A stretch of 64,000 nucleotides of DNA from Devosia sp. Root635 (lineage in GTDB: Bacteria > Pseudomonadota > Alphaproteobacteria > Rhizobiales > Devosiaceae). The notes under the pieces were generated by a model. It was not told the origin of the DNA. It saw nothing but the letters and a program-made list of their open reading frames with translations, and made no database searches. Below are positions 8,801-16,653 of this stretch, one piece after another (positions within the stretch are counted from its first letter, which is position 1; the number at the start of each line of letters is the position of its first letter). Made by a program: the position numbers and the translations under genes. The stretch is from contig NZ_LMGZ01000007.1 in the NCBI RefSeq assembly GCF_001427605.1, positions 39,147 through 103,146 of the forward strand, in the 5' to 3' direction.

Positions 8801-9009
8801 ATTCACCCTTGGCCCGCCGAAACGGGCGCCTTCCTGACCGGCGACTGCCTTATTATGAGGCTGGCAATCTTGACCGCCCTCAAGAAAAGCATAAGCGGAG
8901 AACATAGCAAGGGAAATGATGTGTCGGCGGCAGTGGCCTGGGGATGACGGGCTCGTACAGGCAGCTCGCCTCGCCTATGGTGCGCGCACGAATCCTCGGG
9001 GCGGGCCGC

Positions 9010-9810
9010 ATGTTCTACCAGATATCCAAGCTGTTCTGGCTGCTGGTCCAGCCGATCGGCCTCACCATTCTGCTGGGGCTTGCCGGGCTGGTGCTGCTGG
9101 CCGCGGGGCGGCGCCGCTGGGGTGGCGTCTTGGTGGCCCTGGCTATGTTGCTGCTGGGTATGGCGAGCTTCACCAATATCGGCGCGGTGCTGATGGCGCC
9201 GCTTGAAGCGCGGTTCGTGCGGCCGGCCGAACTGCCCGCACAGGTGGATGTCATCGTGGTGCTGGGCGGCGCGACCTCGTCGCGGATCAGCAGCGGCCGT
9301 GGCGTGACCGAAATGAACGAAGCCGGCGACCGGCTGGTGGAGGCCCTGTGGCTGGCCCGGCATTACCCTGATGCCCGGATCGTGCTCACCGGTGGCATTG
9401 CCGGCCTCATGCCCGGCGCGGAGGCGGAAGCGGTGACCATGCAGCGTCTGCTGCTGGCCTTCGGTATCGCGCCGGAACGGCTGGTGCTGGAGACGGAAGC
9501 GCGCAATACCGACGAAAATGCCGGTTACACCAAGGCCCTGCTTGGGTCCGAGCCGGGCGTGGTCCTGCTGGTGACTTCGGCGTTTCACATGCCGCGATCG
9601 ATGGGGCTGTTCCGCAAGGTGGGGATCGCGGCCACGCCCTGGCCGACGGACTATCGCACCACGGGCAGCGAAGGGTTCGGCCTCGACATCGCCGACCTTG
9701 TGGCCAACCTCTCCACCACCAGTGTCGCGATGAAGGAGTGGGTCGGGCTTGCAGTCTATCACTGGACCGGCCGGATCGATGATCTGCTGCCGGCTCAGGC
9801 TTCGAACTGA
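9010..9810 (+). CDS. YdcF/ElyC-type DUF218 membrane protein
   Basis: A 266-residue protein with two N-terminal membrane helices (MFYQISKLFWLLVQPIG onward, then AALAMLLLGMASF-like) and a DUF218 domain. The domain shows the family blocks VIVVLGG, ARIVLTGG, ETEARNTDENA and LLVTSAFHMPRS. Proteins of this group act in envelope or peptidoglycan precursor homeostasis in E. coli (ElyC); the chemistry is unclear. An in-frame ATG at 8944 would add 22 residues. Position 9010 is preferred because the protein then starts at the first membrane helix, as ElyC does. Its 3' end overlaps the convergent kinase gene by 16 bases. Confidence 0.85.
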   Translation: MFYQISKLFWLLVQPIGLTILLGLAGLVLLAAGRRRWGGVLVALAMLLLGMASFTNIGAVLMAPLEARFVRPAELPAQVDVIVVLGGATSSRISSGRGVTEMNEAGDRLVEALWLARHYPDARIVLTGGIAGLMPGAEAEAVTMQRLLLAFGIAPERLVLETEARNTDENAGYTKALLGSEPGVVLLVTSAFHMPRSMGLFRKVGIAATPWPTDYRTTGSEGFGLDIADLVANLSTTSVAMKEWVGLAVYHWTGRIDDLLPAQASN

Positions 9811-10865
9811 TCCGCCGGCACGACGAGCCGATAGCGCACGCTGCCGGGTTCGATATTGAAGTCGGCGCTCCCCCCGACTGACAGGGGGACGATGCGTTCG
9901 AGGACCAGCGTGCCGAAATGGGGTTCGTGGCTGATGCGCTCGGCGTCGATGCCGGTCTCCTCCCACTCGATGACCAGGTCCGCCGGCTGGCCGGGTTGGT
10001 CAACGATCCGCGCATCGATCCAGATATGCCCCGGATCGCCATCGGCCAGGGCGCCATGCAAGGTGGCATTGGCACCCAGCTCGTGAATGGCGAGACCGAT
10101 GTGGAGCGAGGCATTGGGGCCGAGCAGCGGATTTTCGCCGGTGACCCGCACATTGGCGAGCACGGACGGCCCTACCCGGATGAGTTGCGAGGCGATCAGC
10201 GATTGGAGGTAGGTGCCGCGCCAGTTGCTTTCGGTTACCAGATCCTGGGTGCTGGACAAGGCATGCAGCCGCCCGCGGAAACGGTCGAGGAAATCCTTGA
10301 TATTGCCGCTGTGGTGAGCGGTCTGCATGGCCACCGACTGCACGATGGCCAGCAGGTTCTTGGACCGGTGACTGACCTCTCGCAGCAGTGACGCAACGGC
10401 GATATCACGGGCCCGCGCTTCGGTCGTATCGGTGACGATGGTGGTAACGCCGGTTTCGTCGGGCAGCATATGGGCTTCGAAATGCCGCCGCCGCAACCCG
10501 TCACCCAGCTCGAAGGCGATGGTCTGTTCCTGGCCCTGGCGGCAGCGCTCGACTGCGTCGGCAAAGGCGGCCGCGATTTCGGCGGGCAGCACATCGGCCT
10601 CGACCCGGCCGAGCATGACCCGCTGCGGCCAGTGTGCCGGTGGGTTTTCCGCCAGGTCGAACCGGTGATCGGCGCCCTGATGCAGCACGAAGATTCCGCC
10701 TTCGCGCAAGCCGGCAGACAAGACATCCAGCCTCATCTGCATCTTTTGGTCGGACGGTGAGGCGGACATGGCGGGAAGACTCATAAAGGCGACCGGAACA
10801 AAAACGGCCTCGCCCGGAGGCGAAGCCGCGTCACGAACCTGGCCGGACTGCAGGGCTTCGCTCAC
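9795..10865 (-). CDS. HWE-family sensor histidine kinase
   Basis: A 356-residue soluble kinase. Residues about 45-150 form a degenerate PAS-like sensor. The phosphoacceptor helix is [18 protein letters not shown] with H166. The ATPase part has [13 protein letters not shown] and the WEETG element that names the HWE group. The start is a GTG that overlaps the stop of the upstream DUF1328 gene (GTGA), so the two are coupled. Through that gene it is placed behind a perfect EcfG promoter. Kinases of this group feed PhyR in alphaproteobacteria, which fits the location. Internal ATGs at 10784 or 10769 are alternative starts. Confidence 0.88.
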   Translation of the reverse strand: MSEALQSGQVRDAASPPGEAVFVPVAFMSLPAMSASPSDQKMQMRLDVLSAGLREGGIFVLHQGADHRFDLAENPPAHWPQRVMLGRVEADVLPAEIAAAFADAVERCRQGQEQTIAFELGDGLRRRHFEAHMLPDETGVTTIVTDTTEARARDIAVASLLREVSHRSKNLLAIVQSVAMQTAHHSGNIKDFLDRFRGRLHALSSTQDLVTESNWRGTYLQSLIASQLIRVGPSVLANVRVTGENPLLGPNASLHIGLAIHELGANATLHGALADGDPGHIWIDARIVDQPGQPADLVIEWEETGIDAERISHEPHFGTLVLERIVPLSVGGSADFNIEPGSVRYRLVVPADQFEA

Positions 10866-11026
10866 GCACGGCGGAAGAAGCCGATAACCAGCGATATGAC
10901 CAGAAAGGCCAGGAACAGGAAGAACAGGATCTGCGCGATCCCGGCGGAGGCACCGGCAATGCCGCCGAAGCCGAGAACGCCGGCGATCAATGCGATCACG
11001 AGGAAGACGAGTGCGTAGTAGAGCAT
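10862..11026 (-). CDS. DUF1328 small membrane protein (YtjA-like)
   Basis: A 54-residue protein that is almost all membrane: two hydrophobic helices around a Gly/Ala-rich turn ([17 protein letters not shown]) and a basic tail FFRRA. This matches the DUF1328 family, often seen among stress-induced small proteins. GGAGAG lies just before the ATG. An EcfG promoter ends 33 bases upstream (11059-11083). Its stop overlaps the GTG of the HWE kinase. Confidence 0.85.
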   Translation of the reverse strand: MLYYALVFLVIALIAGVLGFGGIAGASAGIAQILFFLFLAFLVISLVIGFFRRA

Positions 11027-11058
11027 GTCACTCTCCTGGACGAAGTTATTGCAACAAC

Positions 11059-11083
11059 AACGTTTCTCGGGTTGGCAGGTTCC
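11059..11083 (-). promoter_or_regulatory. EcfG-type promoter for the DUF1328-kinase pair
   Basis: On the minus strand it reads GGAAC, 16 bases, CGTT, which is the full alphaproteobacterial general-stress sigma consensus. It lies 33 bases before the DUF1328 start. Confidence 0.8.
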
Positions 11084-11094
11084 TGATGGACAAC

Positions 11095-11119
11095 AAAAAA
11101 GGCCGGGAGGCCCGGCCTT
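11095..11119 (-). terminator. Rho-independent terminator of phyR
   Basis: On the minus strand, AAGGCCGGG, a three-base loop and CCCGGCCTT are followed by TTTT, about 22 bases after the phyR stop. Confidence 0.85.
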
Positions 11120-11140
11120 CCATGTTGCTGGGAATCGCCG

Positions 11141-11935
11141 TCAGGCGGCGGCGCGCGAGCCTTCGTCGAAGAACAGCGCCTGGCTGATCAGTGCCTTCAC
11201 CATGTCCGGATTGAACGGCTTGGTAACGAGGAAGGTCGGCTCAGGACGCTCGCCCGTGAGCAGGCGCTCCGGGAAGGCGGTGATGAAAATCACCGGCACC
11301 GAATGATGGTTGAGAATGTCGTTGACCGCATCGATGCCCGAGCTGCCGTCGGCAAGCTGGATATCGGCCAGGATCATGCGCGGCTGGGTCTGGGCGAAGA
11401 GATTGACCGCTTCCTTGTGGGTGCGGGCGACGCTGACCACCTTGTGGCCCAGGCTCTCGACCAGTTGCTCAATATCCATGGCGATCAGCGGCTCGTCCTC
11501 GATGATCATGATCTCCGTCGCCACCTGGCGGGAAATCTCGATCGAGGCTTCTTCGAGCAGCGAGCCGAATTCGGTGTCGGAGACGCCCAGGATTTCGGCA
11601 GCCTGCGCATGGGTAAAGCCCTCGACTGCCACCAGCAGGAACGCCTGGCGGGGCCGGGGGGCGAGATTGGCCAGATTGGTCGCTGCGCGCTTTTCCCAGG
11701 CATAGCCGGATGTGGGCAGCGGCACCTTGACGGCCGACGAGGAAAACAGGGCGGAAAACAGCTTGTAGAGCGCGATACGGTCGTTGCTCGCTTCGGGGAA
11801 CAGCGAAATATCGGCGATGAGAGCTTCCAGAGTGGCGGCGACATAGGCATCGCCAGATGTCTGCGACCCGGTAACTGCGCGCGAGAACCGCCGCAGATAC
11901 GGCAGATGCGGAGCAATCCGCGTGGACAAAGTCAT
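11141..11935 (-). CDS. phyR: PhyR, anti-anti-sigma response regulator of the general stress response
   Basis: A 264-residue two-domain protein. An EcfG-like sigma domain (about 1-130, with LAPRPRQAFLLVAVEGFTHAQAAEILG as region 4 mimic) precedes a receiver (about 140-255, IMIIEDE, phospho-Asp D191 in ILADIQLADG, VTKPF). In the known system, phosphorylated PhyR exposes its sigma-like domain and takes NepR away from EcfG. The ATG at 11935 has GGGAG upstream; the open frame before it is not part of the family. It is divergent from nepR-ecfG, with its own EcfG promoter, giving positive feedback. A strong terminator follows. Confidence 0.96.
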   Translation of the reverse strand: MTLSTRIAPHLPYLRRFSRAVTGSQTSGDAYVAATLEALIADISLFPEASNDRIALYKLFSALFSSSAVKVPLPTSGYAWEKRAATNLANLAPRPRQAFLLVAVEGFTHAQAAEILGVSDTEFGSLLEEASIEISRQVATEIMIIEDEPLIAMDIEQLVESLGHKVVSVARTHKEAVNLFAQTQPRMILADIQLADGSSGIDAVNDILNHHSVPVIFITAFPERLLTGERPEPTFLVTKPFNPDMVKALISQALFFDEGSRAAA

Positions 11936-11983
11936 TAAGTGAACTCCCAGTGACGCTTTGGCTCGTGATGCACGAAACCGGAA

Positions 11984-12008
11984 AACGGCGCTTCGTGAAG
12001 AAAGTTCC
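11984..12008 (-). promoter_or_regulatory. EcfG-type promoter of phyR
   Basis: On the minus strand: GGAAC, 16 bases, CGTT, a perfect match. The expected transcript start leaves a leader of about 40 bases before the phyR ATG. Confidence 0.85.
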
Positions 12009-12017
12009 AAAGGGTGA

Positions 12018-12042
12018 GGAACTTTTTTTGATGGCACGCATT
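12018..12042 (+). promoter_or_regulatory. EcfG-type promoter of nepR-ecfG (one base off)
   Basis: GGAAC, 16 bases, CATT; only the G of CGTT differs. Its -35 element is nine bases from that of the phyR promoter, back to back. The 50-base distance to nepR is suitable. Confidence 0.6.
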
Positions 12043-12092
12043 ATGATCGCCAAATACGATGAAACTCAACGATCTGACGGTTTAGACACGGT

Positions 12093-12314
12093 ATGATGAA
12101 GGAACAACTGGTGACCCAGCAACGCATGCGGACGCAGGCGGGGCGGGCAGACGATGGGCTGGGTCCGAATACGGACATCGGTGCACGTTTGCGCGCCCTA
12201 TACGGGGCTGTGCAGGATGAAGGTGTCCCCGAGCAATTGCTCGACCTACTGGAAAAGCTCGACGGCGCAGAGCAGGCGCAGAAAGCGAAGAATGCTGCTC
12301 GTGACGGAGAGTGA
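12093..12314 (+). CDS. nepR: NepR-family anti-sigma factor
   Basis: A 73-residue protein with the NepR signature GPNTDIGARLRALYGAV followed by PEQLLDLLEKLD, two helices that clamp the sigma factor or the PhyR sigma-like domain. The N-terminus (about 20 residues) is polar and disordered, as usual. Two ATGs in tandem (12093 and 12096) could start it. It ends four bases before the ecfG ATG, so the pair is one operon and probably made in matched amounts. Confidence 0.93.
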   Translation: MMKEQLVTQQRMRTQAGRADDGLGPNTDIGARLRALYGAVQDEGVPEQLLDLLEKLDGAEQAQKAKNAARDGE

Positions 12315-12318
12315 CGGC

Positions 12319-12873
12319 ATGACCGGGGAACCGACGACGTTCAAGCGCGAAATGCTGGCAACCCTGCCGAGCCTGCGGGCCTTTGCCGTCTCGCTGACCG
12401 GCAAGCACGACAAGGCCGACGACCTGGTGCAGGACACCGTCATGAAGGCCTGGGCCAAGCAGTCCAGCTTCGAGATGGGCACCAATATCAAGGCCTGGCT
12501 CTTCACCATCCTGCGCAATGAATTCTACAGCCAGATGCGCAAGCGCGGCCGCGAGGTGCAGGACAGCGATGGCGCCTTCACCGAGCGCCTGTCCGTGCAT
12601 CCGGCACAGTATGGCTCGATGGACATGCAGGACTTCAAGAAGGCCTTGGCGCAACTGCCCGACGACCAGCGTGAAGCTGTGATCCTGATCGGCGCCTCGG
12701 GCTTCTCCTACGAGGAAGCGGCGGAGATTTGCGATTGCGCCGTCGGCACCATGAAAAGCCGGGTGAGCCGTGCCCGCACGCGATTGCAGGATATTCTCAA
12801 GATCAGCGGCGAAGCCGATTATGGTCCCGATGCGGTTTCCGCCCAGGTGACCACGACCAACCATTCGTTCTAG
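12319..12873 (+). CDS. ecfG: EcfG general stress ECF sigma factor
   Basis: A 184-residue ECF sigma factor. Region 2 is SLTGKHDKADDLVQDTVMKAW, and region 4 is LPDDQREAVILIGASGFSYEEAAEICDCAVGTMKSRVSRAR. The ATG at 12319 follows GGAGAG; an ATG at 12292 would overlap nepR and has no better site. EcfG is known to recognise GGAAC-N16/17-CGTT, a motif found repeatedly around this gene. Its stop codon shares the CTAG tetranucleotide with the stop of the convergent receiver gene. Confidence 0.96.
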   Translation: MTGEPTTFKREMLATLPSLRAFAVSLTGKHDKADDLVQDTVMKAWAKQSSFEMGTNIKAWLFTILRNEFYSQMRKRGREVQDSDGAFTERLSVHPAQYGSMDMQDFKKALAQLPDDQREAVILIGASGFSYEEAAEICDCAVGTMKSRVSRARTRLQDILKISGEADYGPDAVSAQVTTTNHSF

Positions 12874-13238
12874 GAACGGGCTGCGAGCGCCGCACTGATG
12901 GCGCTCGCAAGGGCCTCTTCGGGTACCGGCTTGACCAGCAGCGGAGCCGTTGGCAAGTGGGCCAGGCCGTGCCGGACGGTAATGTCGGCGGTGGTCAGCA
13001 CGACAGGGATACCGGCGGCGCCCAGCTTCTCGGCCAGCAGGATGCGCTCGGCATCATGGGCCAGCACTTCCACCACGGCGACACCGATTTCGGGCCAGAA
13101 CTCACGCAGTTCCTCGGCCTCGGCAGTCGTGCGGGCGAACAGGGTCTTGCCGGCACCCAGGGGTTCGAGAATGCGCTGGATGTCGAGCGCGATAAGAAAT
13201 TCATCTTCGATGATGAGGACAGTCTGACCTGCAAGCAT
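12870..13238 (-). CDS. Single-domain receiver protein with Glu in place of the phospho-Asp
   Basis: A 122-residue receiver without output domain. The acidic pair is E11-D12 (LIIEDE), the conserved Lys is K103 (LLVKPV), and the Thr is in LTTAD. The position expected to hold the phosphorylated Asp is Glu57 (AVVEVLAHD), a common phosphomimic, so the protein may be locked on or unable to accept phosphate. Single-domain receivers near ecfG are known regulators of the stress kinases, but those keep the Asp and an FATGUY motif, which I do not see here. It converges on ecfG with a four-base overlap. No EcfG promoter is visible before it. Confidence 0.85.
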   Translation of the reverse strand: MLAGQTVLIIEDEFLIALDIQRILEPLGAGKTLFARTTAEAEELREFWPEIGVAVVEVLAHDAERILLAEKLGAAGIPVVLTTADITVRHGLAHLPTAPLLVKPVPEEALASAISAALAARS

Positions 13239-13309
13239 GGTATTTCCGCAACTTTTCGGTACTCATGCGGCCCGATCAGCTCAGCTGTCATTTAAGTTTG
13301 ACATGTCGA

Positions 13310-13334
13310 GGAACGGCCAGGGCCCGGTTGCGTT
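13310..13334 (+). promoter_or_regulatory. EcfG-type promoter of the Crp/Fnr gene
   Basis: GGAAC, 16 bases, CGTT, a perfect match 35 bases before the proposed TTG start. Confidence 0.8.
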
Positions 13335-13368
13335 GGGCTGATGACTTCATCAGCGTCAATGGTGCCTT

Positions 13369-14124
13369 TTGAATCTCGTCCTTCCCAGCTCCGGACGCAG
13401 GGTTCCCTGCGAACAATGTCCCTTGAGGGCAATGCCCGGCTTTCGCGAGTTCGAGGCCCAGGAATTGCGCTTCGTTTCTTCGTTCAAGACCGGCGAACTG
13501 GTCGCGGAGACGGGGACGACCCTGCTGTCGGAAGGCAGCCACAGCGCCCATCTCTACACGCTCCTGTCTGGATGGGCCTTCCGCTACAAGACGCTGCCGG
13601 ACGGGCGCCGACAAATCCTCAACTACATGCTGCCCGGTGATCTGGTCGGCTTGCAAGGCTCGGTGATCGGGGAAATGCAGCACTCGGTGGAAGCCTTGTC
13701 GCCGCTGGTGCTATGCGTGTTCCAGCGCGACCGGCTGAATGAACTGTTCCGCAACCACCCTGGCCTGGGCTTCGACATCACCTGGCTCGCCGCGCAGGAA
13801 GAGCGGATGCTGGATGACCACCTGCTCAGCCTGGGGCGGCGCACGGCCGTCGAGCGGGCGGCCTATCTGATCGCCTTTCTCTATCATCGCGCCGCCTCGG
13901 TGGGCCCGACCTCGCCGCGCAGCCTCTATCTGCCGATCACTCAGATGCACGTGGCCGATACGCTGGGGCTGTCCATCGTTCACACCAACAAGACGCTGCG
14001 CAAACTCGCCGACAAGTCGCTGATCCGCTGGCTCGACCGTTCCTGCGAGGTGCTGGACGTCACCGGATTGATGGAACTGGCGGACTGGAGCGGGCCGGCA
14101 GAACGGCGACGGCCATTGATATGA
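13369..14124 (+). CDS. Crp/Fnr-family transcriptional regulator
   Basis: A 251-residue regulator. A cyclic-nucleotide-binding-like fold (about 35-150, with GTTLLSEGSHSAHLYTLLSGW and MLPGDLVGLQG) is followed by a winged helix (LPITQMHVADTLGLSIVHTNKTL, about 190-215). A short Cys motif near the start (PCEQCPLRA) resembles the N-terminus of FixK/FnrN relatives, but too few cysteines are present for a standard Fnr iron-sulfur cluster. The best start is TTG at 13369, which keeps this motif; the first ATG in frame (13432) would lose it. It is preceded by a perfect EcfG promoter and overlaps the next kinase gene by four bases (ATGA). Confidence 0.88.
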   Translation: MNLVLPSSGRRVPCEQCPLRAMPGFREFEAQELRFVSSFKTGELVAETGTTLLSEGSHSAHLYTLLSGWAFRYKTLPDGRRQILNYMLPGDLVGLQGSVIGEMQHSVEALSPLVLCVFQRDRLNELFRNHPGLGFDITWLAAQEERMLDDHLLSLGRRTAVERAAYLIAFLYHRAASVGPTSPRSLYLPITQMHVADTLGLSIVHTNKTLRKLADKSLIRWLDRSCEVLDVTGLMELADWSGPAERRRPLI

Positions 14125-15635
14125 GCGGGCCGCCAGCCTCAAATCCGCCACCACGTTCGGCCAAGGGGAAAGCGGCAGGAAATAAGCCGCTTGCGGCCGG
14201 CATCGGGCAGATGAGCATAATGAGCATCGCGAGCAGATTGGCCAGCCGGGAATGGGGAACGGAGGCGCAAAGGCGTCTGGCCCGGCGCCTGGCCGTGCTG
14301 GCTTCACTGGCGCTGGTGGTGCTTGCGGCCATCGCGGCGCTGGTGCTGGTGCAGGGCATCGACCGGCAGATCGGCGATGTGGTTCATACCTATGACGTGC
14401 GCAACCAGGCGCGCGAGTTGACCATATCGCTGAGCGAAGCCGAAAGCAGCCAGCGCGGCTATCTGCTGACGCGCGACGAGGGCTATTTCGAGCCCTATCG
14501 ACGGGCGGCCGCATCGATCGATACGCGACTGAAATCGTTGACGGCGCTGACGAAAGACGATCCCCGCCAGGCCGAGCGCGTACGCAGCATAGCCAGTGAG
14601 ACCGTGGTCAAGACTGCGGAAATGGCGCGCACGATCCAATTGGTCGAGGCCGATCGCGGCGCGGAAGCGCGCACGCTGATCCAGACCGGGATGGGCGAGC
14701 GCCTGATGGATAGCCTGCGCAGTACGCTCGAGCAGTTTATCGGCGAGGAAAACGCCAAGCTGCTCGACCGCAACCGGCAGATCGACCAGTCGCGCCGCTG
14801 GCTGGTCGGCGCCATCATCGCAGCCTTGGCCGGTGCGGTGGTGCTTGCCTATATGCTGCTGTCGCGCACGCAGCGCCAGGTCAGCGCGCTGGCGCGCAGC
14901 AAGGATCAGTTGCGTAGCGAAAACGAAGTTCTCGAGGCCCATGTGGCCGATCGCACGCGCGCCCTGGAAGAGGCGCGCGAACATGCCGAGCGGGAACGTC
15001 AGCGTGTCGAAGCCCTGCTGCAGGACGCCAATCACCGCATCGGCAATTCGCTGGCCACGGTGTCATCACTGCTGGGATTGCAACTGCTGCGCAGCAAGTC
15101 CGAGGAGGTGCGCGCGGCACTGGAAGCGGCACGGTCGCGGGTGCATTCCGTCGCCTCGGCCCATCGCCGGCTGCGCCTGGGGGGTGATCTCGAAACGGCC
15201 AGTGCCGACGAATTCCTGGATGCCGTGCTGGAAGACATAGCGGCGACGGCGAGCGAGGCCAAGAATATCAAGCTGGTGGGTGAGTTCGATCCCATCGTGG
15301 TCAGCGCCCGCGATGCGACGACCGTGGGCATCCTGGTCGGGGAACTGGTGACCAATGCCGTCAAGCATGCTTTCCCTGCCGGCCGCGCCGGCACCATCAC
15401 CGTTATCCTCAAGCGCGATACGACCGGCGTTCCCCTGCTCAATGTCGTCGATGACGGCGTCGGTATTGCCGGTGACCAACTGCCCGGCGAGGGCGGACTC
15501 GGCTCGGTCATCGTGCGACAACTGGCCAACCAATTCGGCGGGGAGCCGCAATATGAACGGCGGACAGGCGGCGGCCTGAGCGTCACCCTGCCACTGCCGG
15601 GCATCGATGGCGCGGCGCCGCCGGATACGCGCTGA
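14121..15635 (+). CDS. CHASE3-type membrane histidine kinase (HisKA_2)
   Basis: A 504-residue kinase. Transmembrane helices at about 57-78 and 228-247 enclose a CHASE3-like periplasmic domain with the pattern SEAESSQRGYLLTRDEGYFEPYR cut across 106-127. A coiled coil (about 255-300) leads to the phosphoacceptor helix DANHRIGNSLATVSSLLG with H305. The ATPase domain has ELVTNAVKHAFP, DDGVGI and GGLGSVIV. It overlaps the Crp/Fnr gene by four bases, so it sits in the EcfG-driven transcript. It is a good candidate for the PhyK-type sensor kinase of this locus, although pairing is inferred. ATG 14214 is an alternative start. Confidence 0.92.
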   Translation: MSGPPASNPPPRSAKGKAAGNKPLAAGIGQMSIMSIASRLASREWGTEAQRRLARRLAVLASLALVVLAAIAALVLVQGIDRQIGDVVHTYDVRNQARELTISLSEAESSQRGYLLTRDEGYFEPYRRAAASIDTRLKSLTALTKDDPRQAERVRSIASETVVKTAEMARTIQLVEADRGAEARTLIQTGMGERLMDSLRSTLEQFIGEENAKLLDRNRQIDQSRRWLVGAIIAALAGAVVLAYMLLSRTQRQVSALARSKDQLRSENEVLEAHVADRTRALEEAREHAERERQRVEALLQDANHRIGNSLATVSSLLGLQLLRSKSEEVRAALEAARSRVHSVASAHRRLRLGGDLETASADEFLDAVLEDIAATASEAKNIKLVGEFDPIVVSARDATTVGILVGELVTNAVKHAFPAGRAGTITVILKRDTTGVPLLNVVDDGVGIAGDQLPGEGGLGSVIVRQLANQFGGEPQYERRTGGGLSVTLPLPGIDGAAPPDTR

Positions 15636-15649
15636 TCAGGAGATCGACA

Positions 15650-16567
15650 TTGCATATCATTGCCGTTCTCAACCGCGATGGCGGGACGTTGCGGACGATG
15701 GATCTGGCGGCGTTCTCTGCCGGTGCCGTCGAGACTTTCGCCCGGCACGGGCACGAACTCGAATGCCGGGTGGTGGCCGGGGGTGATGTCGAAGCCGCCT
15801 TGCGCAAGGCCGCCACCAGCAAGGGCGTCGACGCGGTAATGGCGGGGGGCGGCGACGGCACCATCTCCGCGGCGGCCGGCATAGCCTATGAAACCGGAAC
15901 GCCGCTGGCCGTGCTGCCGGCGGGAACGATGAACCTGTTCGCCCGCGCGCTCAAGGTGCCGCTGGTGCTGGACGAGGCGCTCGAAGCCATAGCTGCCGGC
16001 CAGGTCGGTGCCGTCGATATCGCCACCGCCAATGGCCGGCCGTTCGTGCATCAGTTCGGCGTCGGCATCCATGCCCGGCTGGTCCGTATCCGCGAAGGCA
16101 TGACCTATGGCAGCCGCACCGGCAAGATGCTGGCGAGCCTGCGGGCCATTGCGGCGGCGGCCGTCAATCCGCCCCAATTCGAGGCGGAGTTCCATACCCG
16201 CAAGGGCGTCGACAAGCGCAGGGTCTCCGGCATTGCCGTGTCCAACAATCCGCTGGGCGAGGGGCAGATTCATGCCGTCCGGCTCGATGGCGGCGTGCTG
16301 GGCGTCTATGTCGCCGCGGCAGTTTCGACCTCGGAACTGCTCAAGCTGTCCGCAGACGTGTTCCTGGGCACCTGGCGGGCCAGTCCAATGGTCTCGGAAA
16401 AGGAAGCTGCGGAGGTGACGTTGCATTTTCCCAAACGCAAACGTGGCGCCCATGCGGTCATCGATGGCGAATTGATCAAGCTCGATCGCTCGGTGACGCT
16501 CAAGGTTCATCCGACCGCGCTCAAGGTGATTTTGCCAGGAGGCATGATACAGGCGCAAACCGAATAA
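15650..16567 (+). CDS. Diacylglycerol kinase-family lipid kinase
   Basis: A 305-residue kinase with the family nucleotide motif GGGDGT (66-71), then LAVLPAGTMNLFARAL and a C-terminal beta-sandwich. Proteins like this (YegS/DgkB group) phosphorylate diacylglycerol or related lipids at the membrane face. The start is TTG at 15650 with AGGAG nine bases upstream; no ATG fits. It follows the CHASE3 kinase by 14 bases and is probably in the same EcfG transcript. A lipid kinase inside a general stress operon is not standard and suggests envelope lipid turnover under stress. Confidence 0.88.
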   Translation: MHIIAVLNRDGGTLRTMDLAAFSAGAVETFARHGHELECRVVAGGDVEAALRKAATSKGVDAVMAGGGDGTISAAAGIAYETGTPLAVLPAGTMNLFARALKVPLVLDEALEAIAAGQVGAVDIATANGRPFVHQFGVGIHARLVRIREGMTYGSRTGKMLASLRAIAAAAVNPPQFEAEFHTRKGVDKRRVSGIAVSNNPLGEGQIHAVRLDGGVLGVYVAAAVSTSELLKLSADVFLGTWRASPMVSEKEAAEVTLHFPKRKRGAHAVIDGELIKLDRSVTLKVHPTALKVILPGGMIQAQTE

Positions 16568-16574
16568 AATGTTC

Positions 16575-16599
16575 GGAACCATTGCCCGCTTGCGGCGTT
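16575..16599 (+). promoter_or_regulatory. EcfG-type promoter of the GAF-PAS kinase
   Basis: GGAAC, 16 bases, CGTT, a perfect match. It lies over the upstream part of the open frame of the next gene and so rules out the earliest starts for that gene. Confidence 0.8.
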
Positions 16600-16653
16600 A
16601 CGGGAAATCGGCCTGTAAGTATTGGGTGTTTTGCAGAAGCGTCAGGACTGGAA

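Noticed and set aside
13239..13300. EcfG promoter for the Glu57 receiver gene
   Set aside because: No GGAAC element is found on the minus strand in the upstream stretch.
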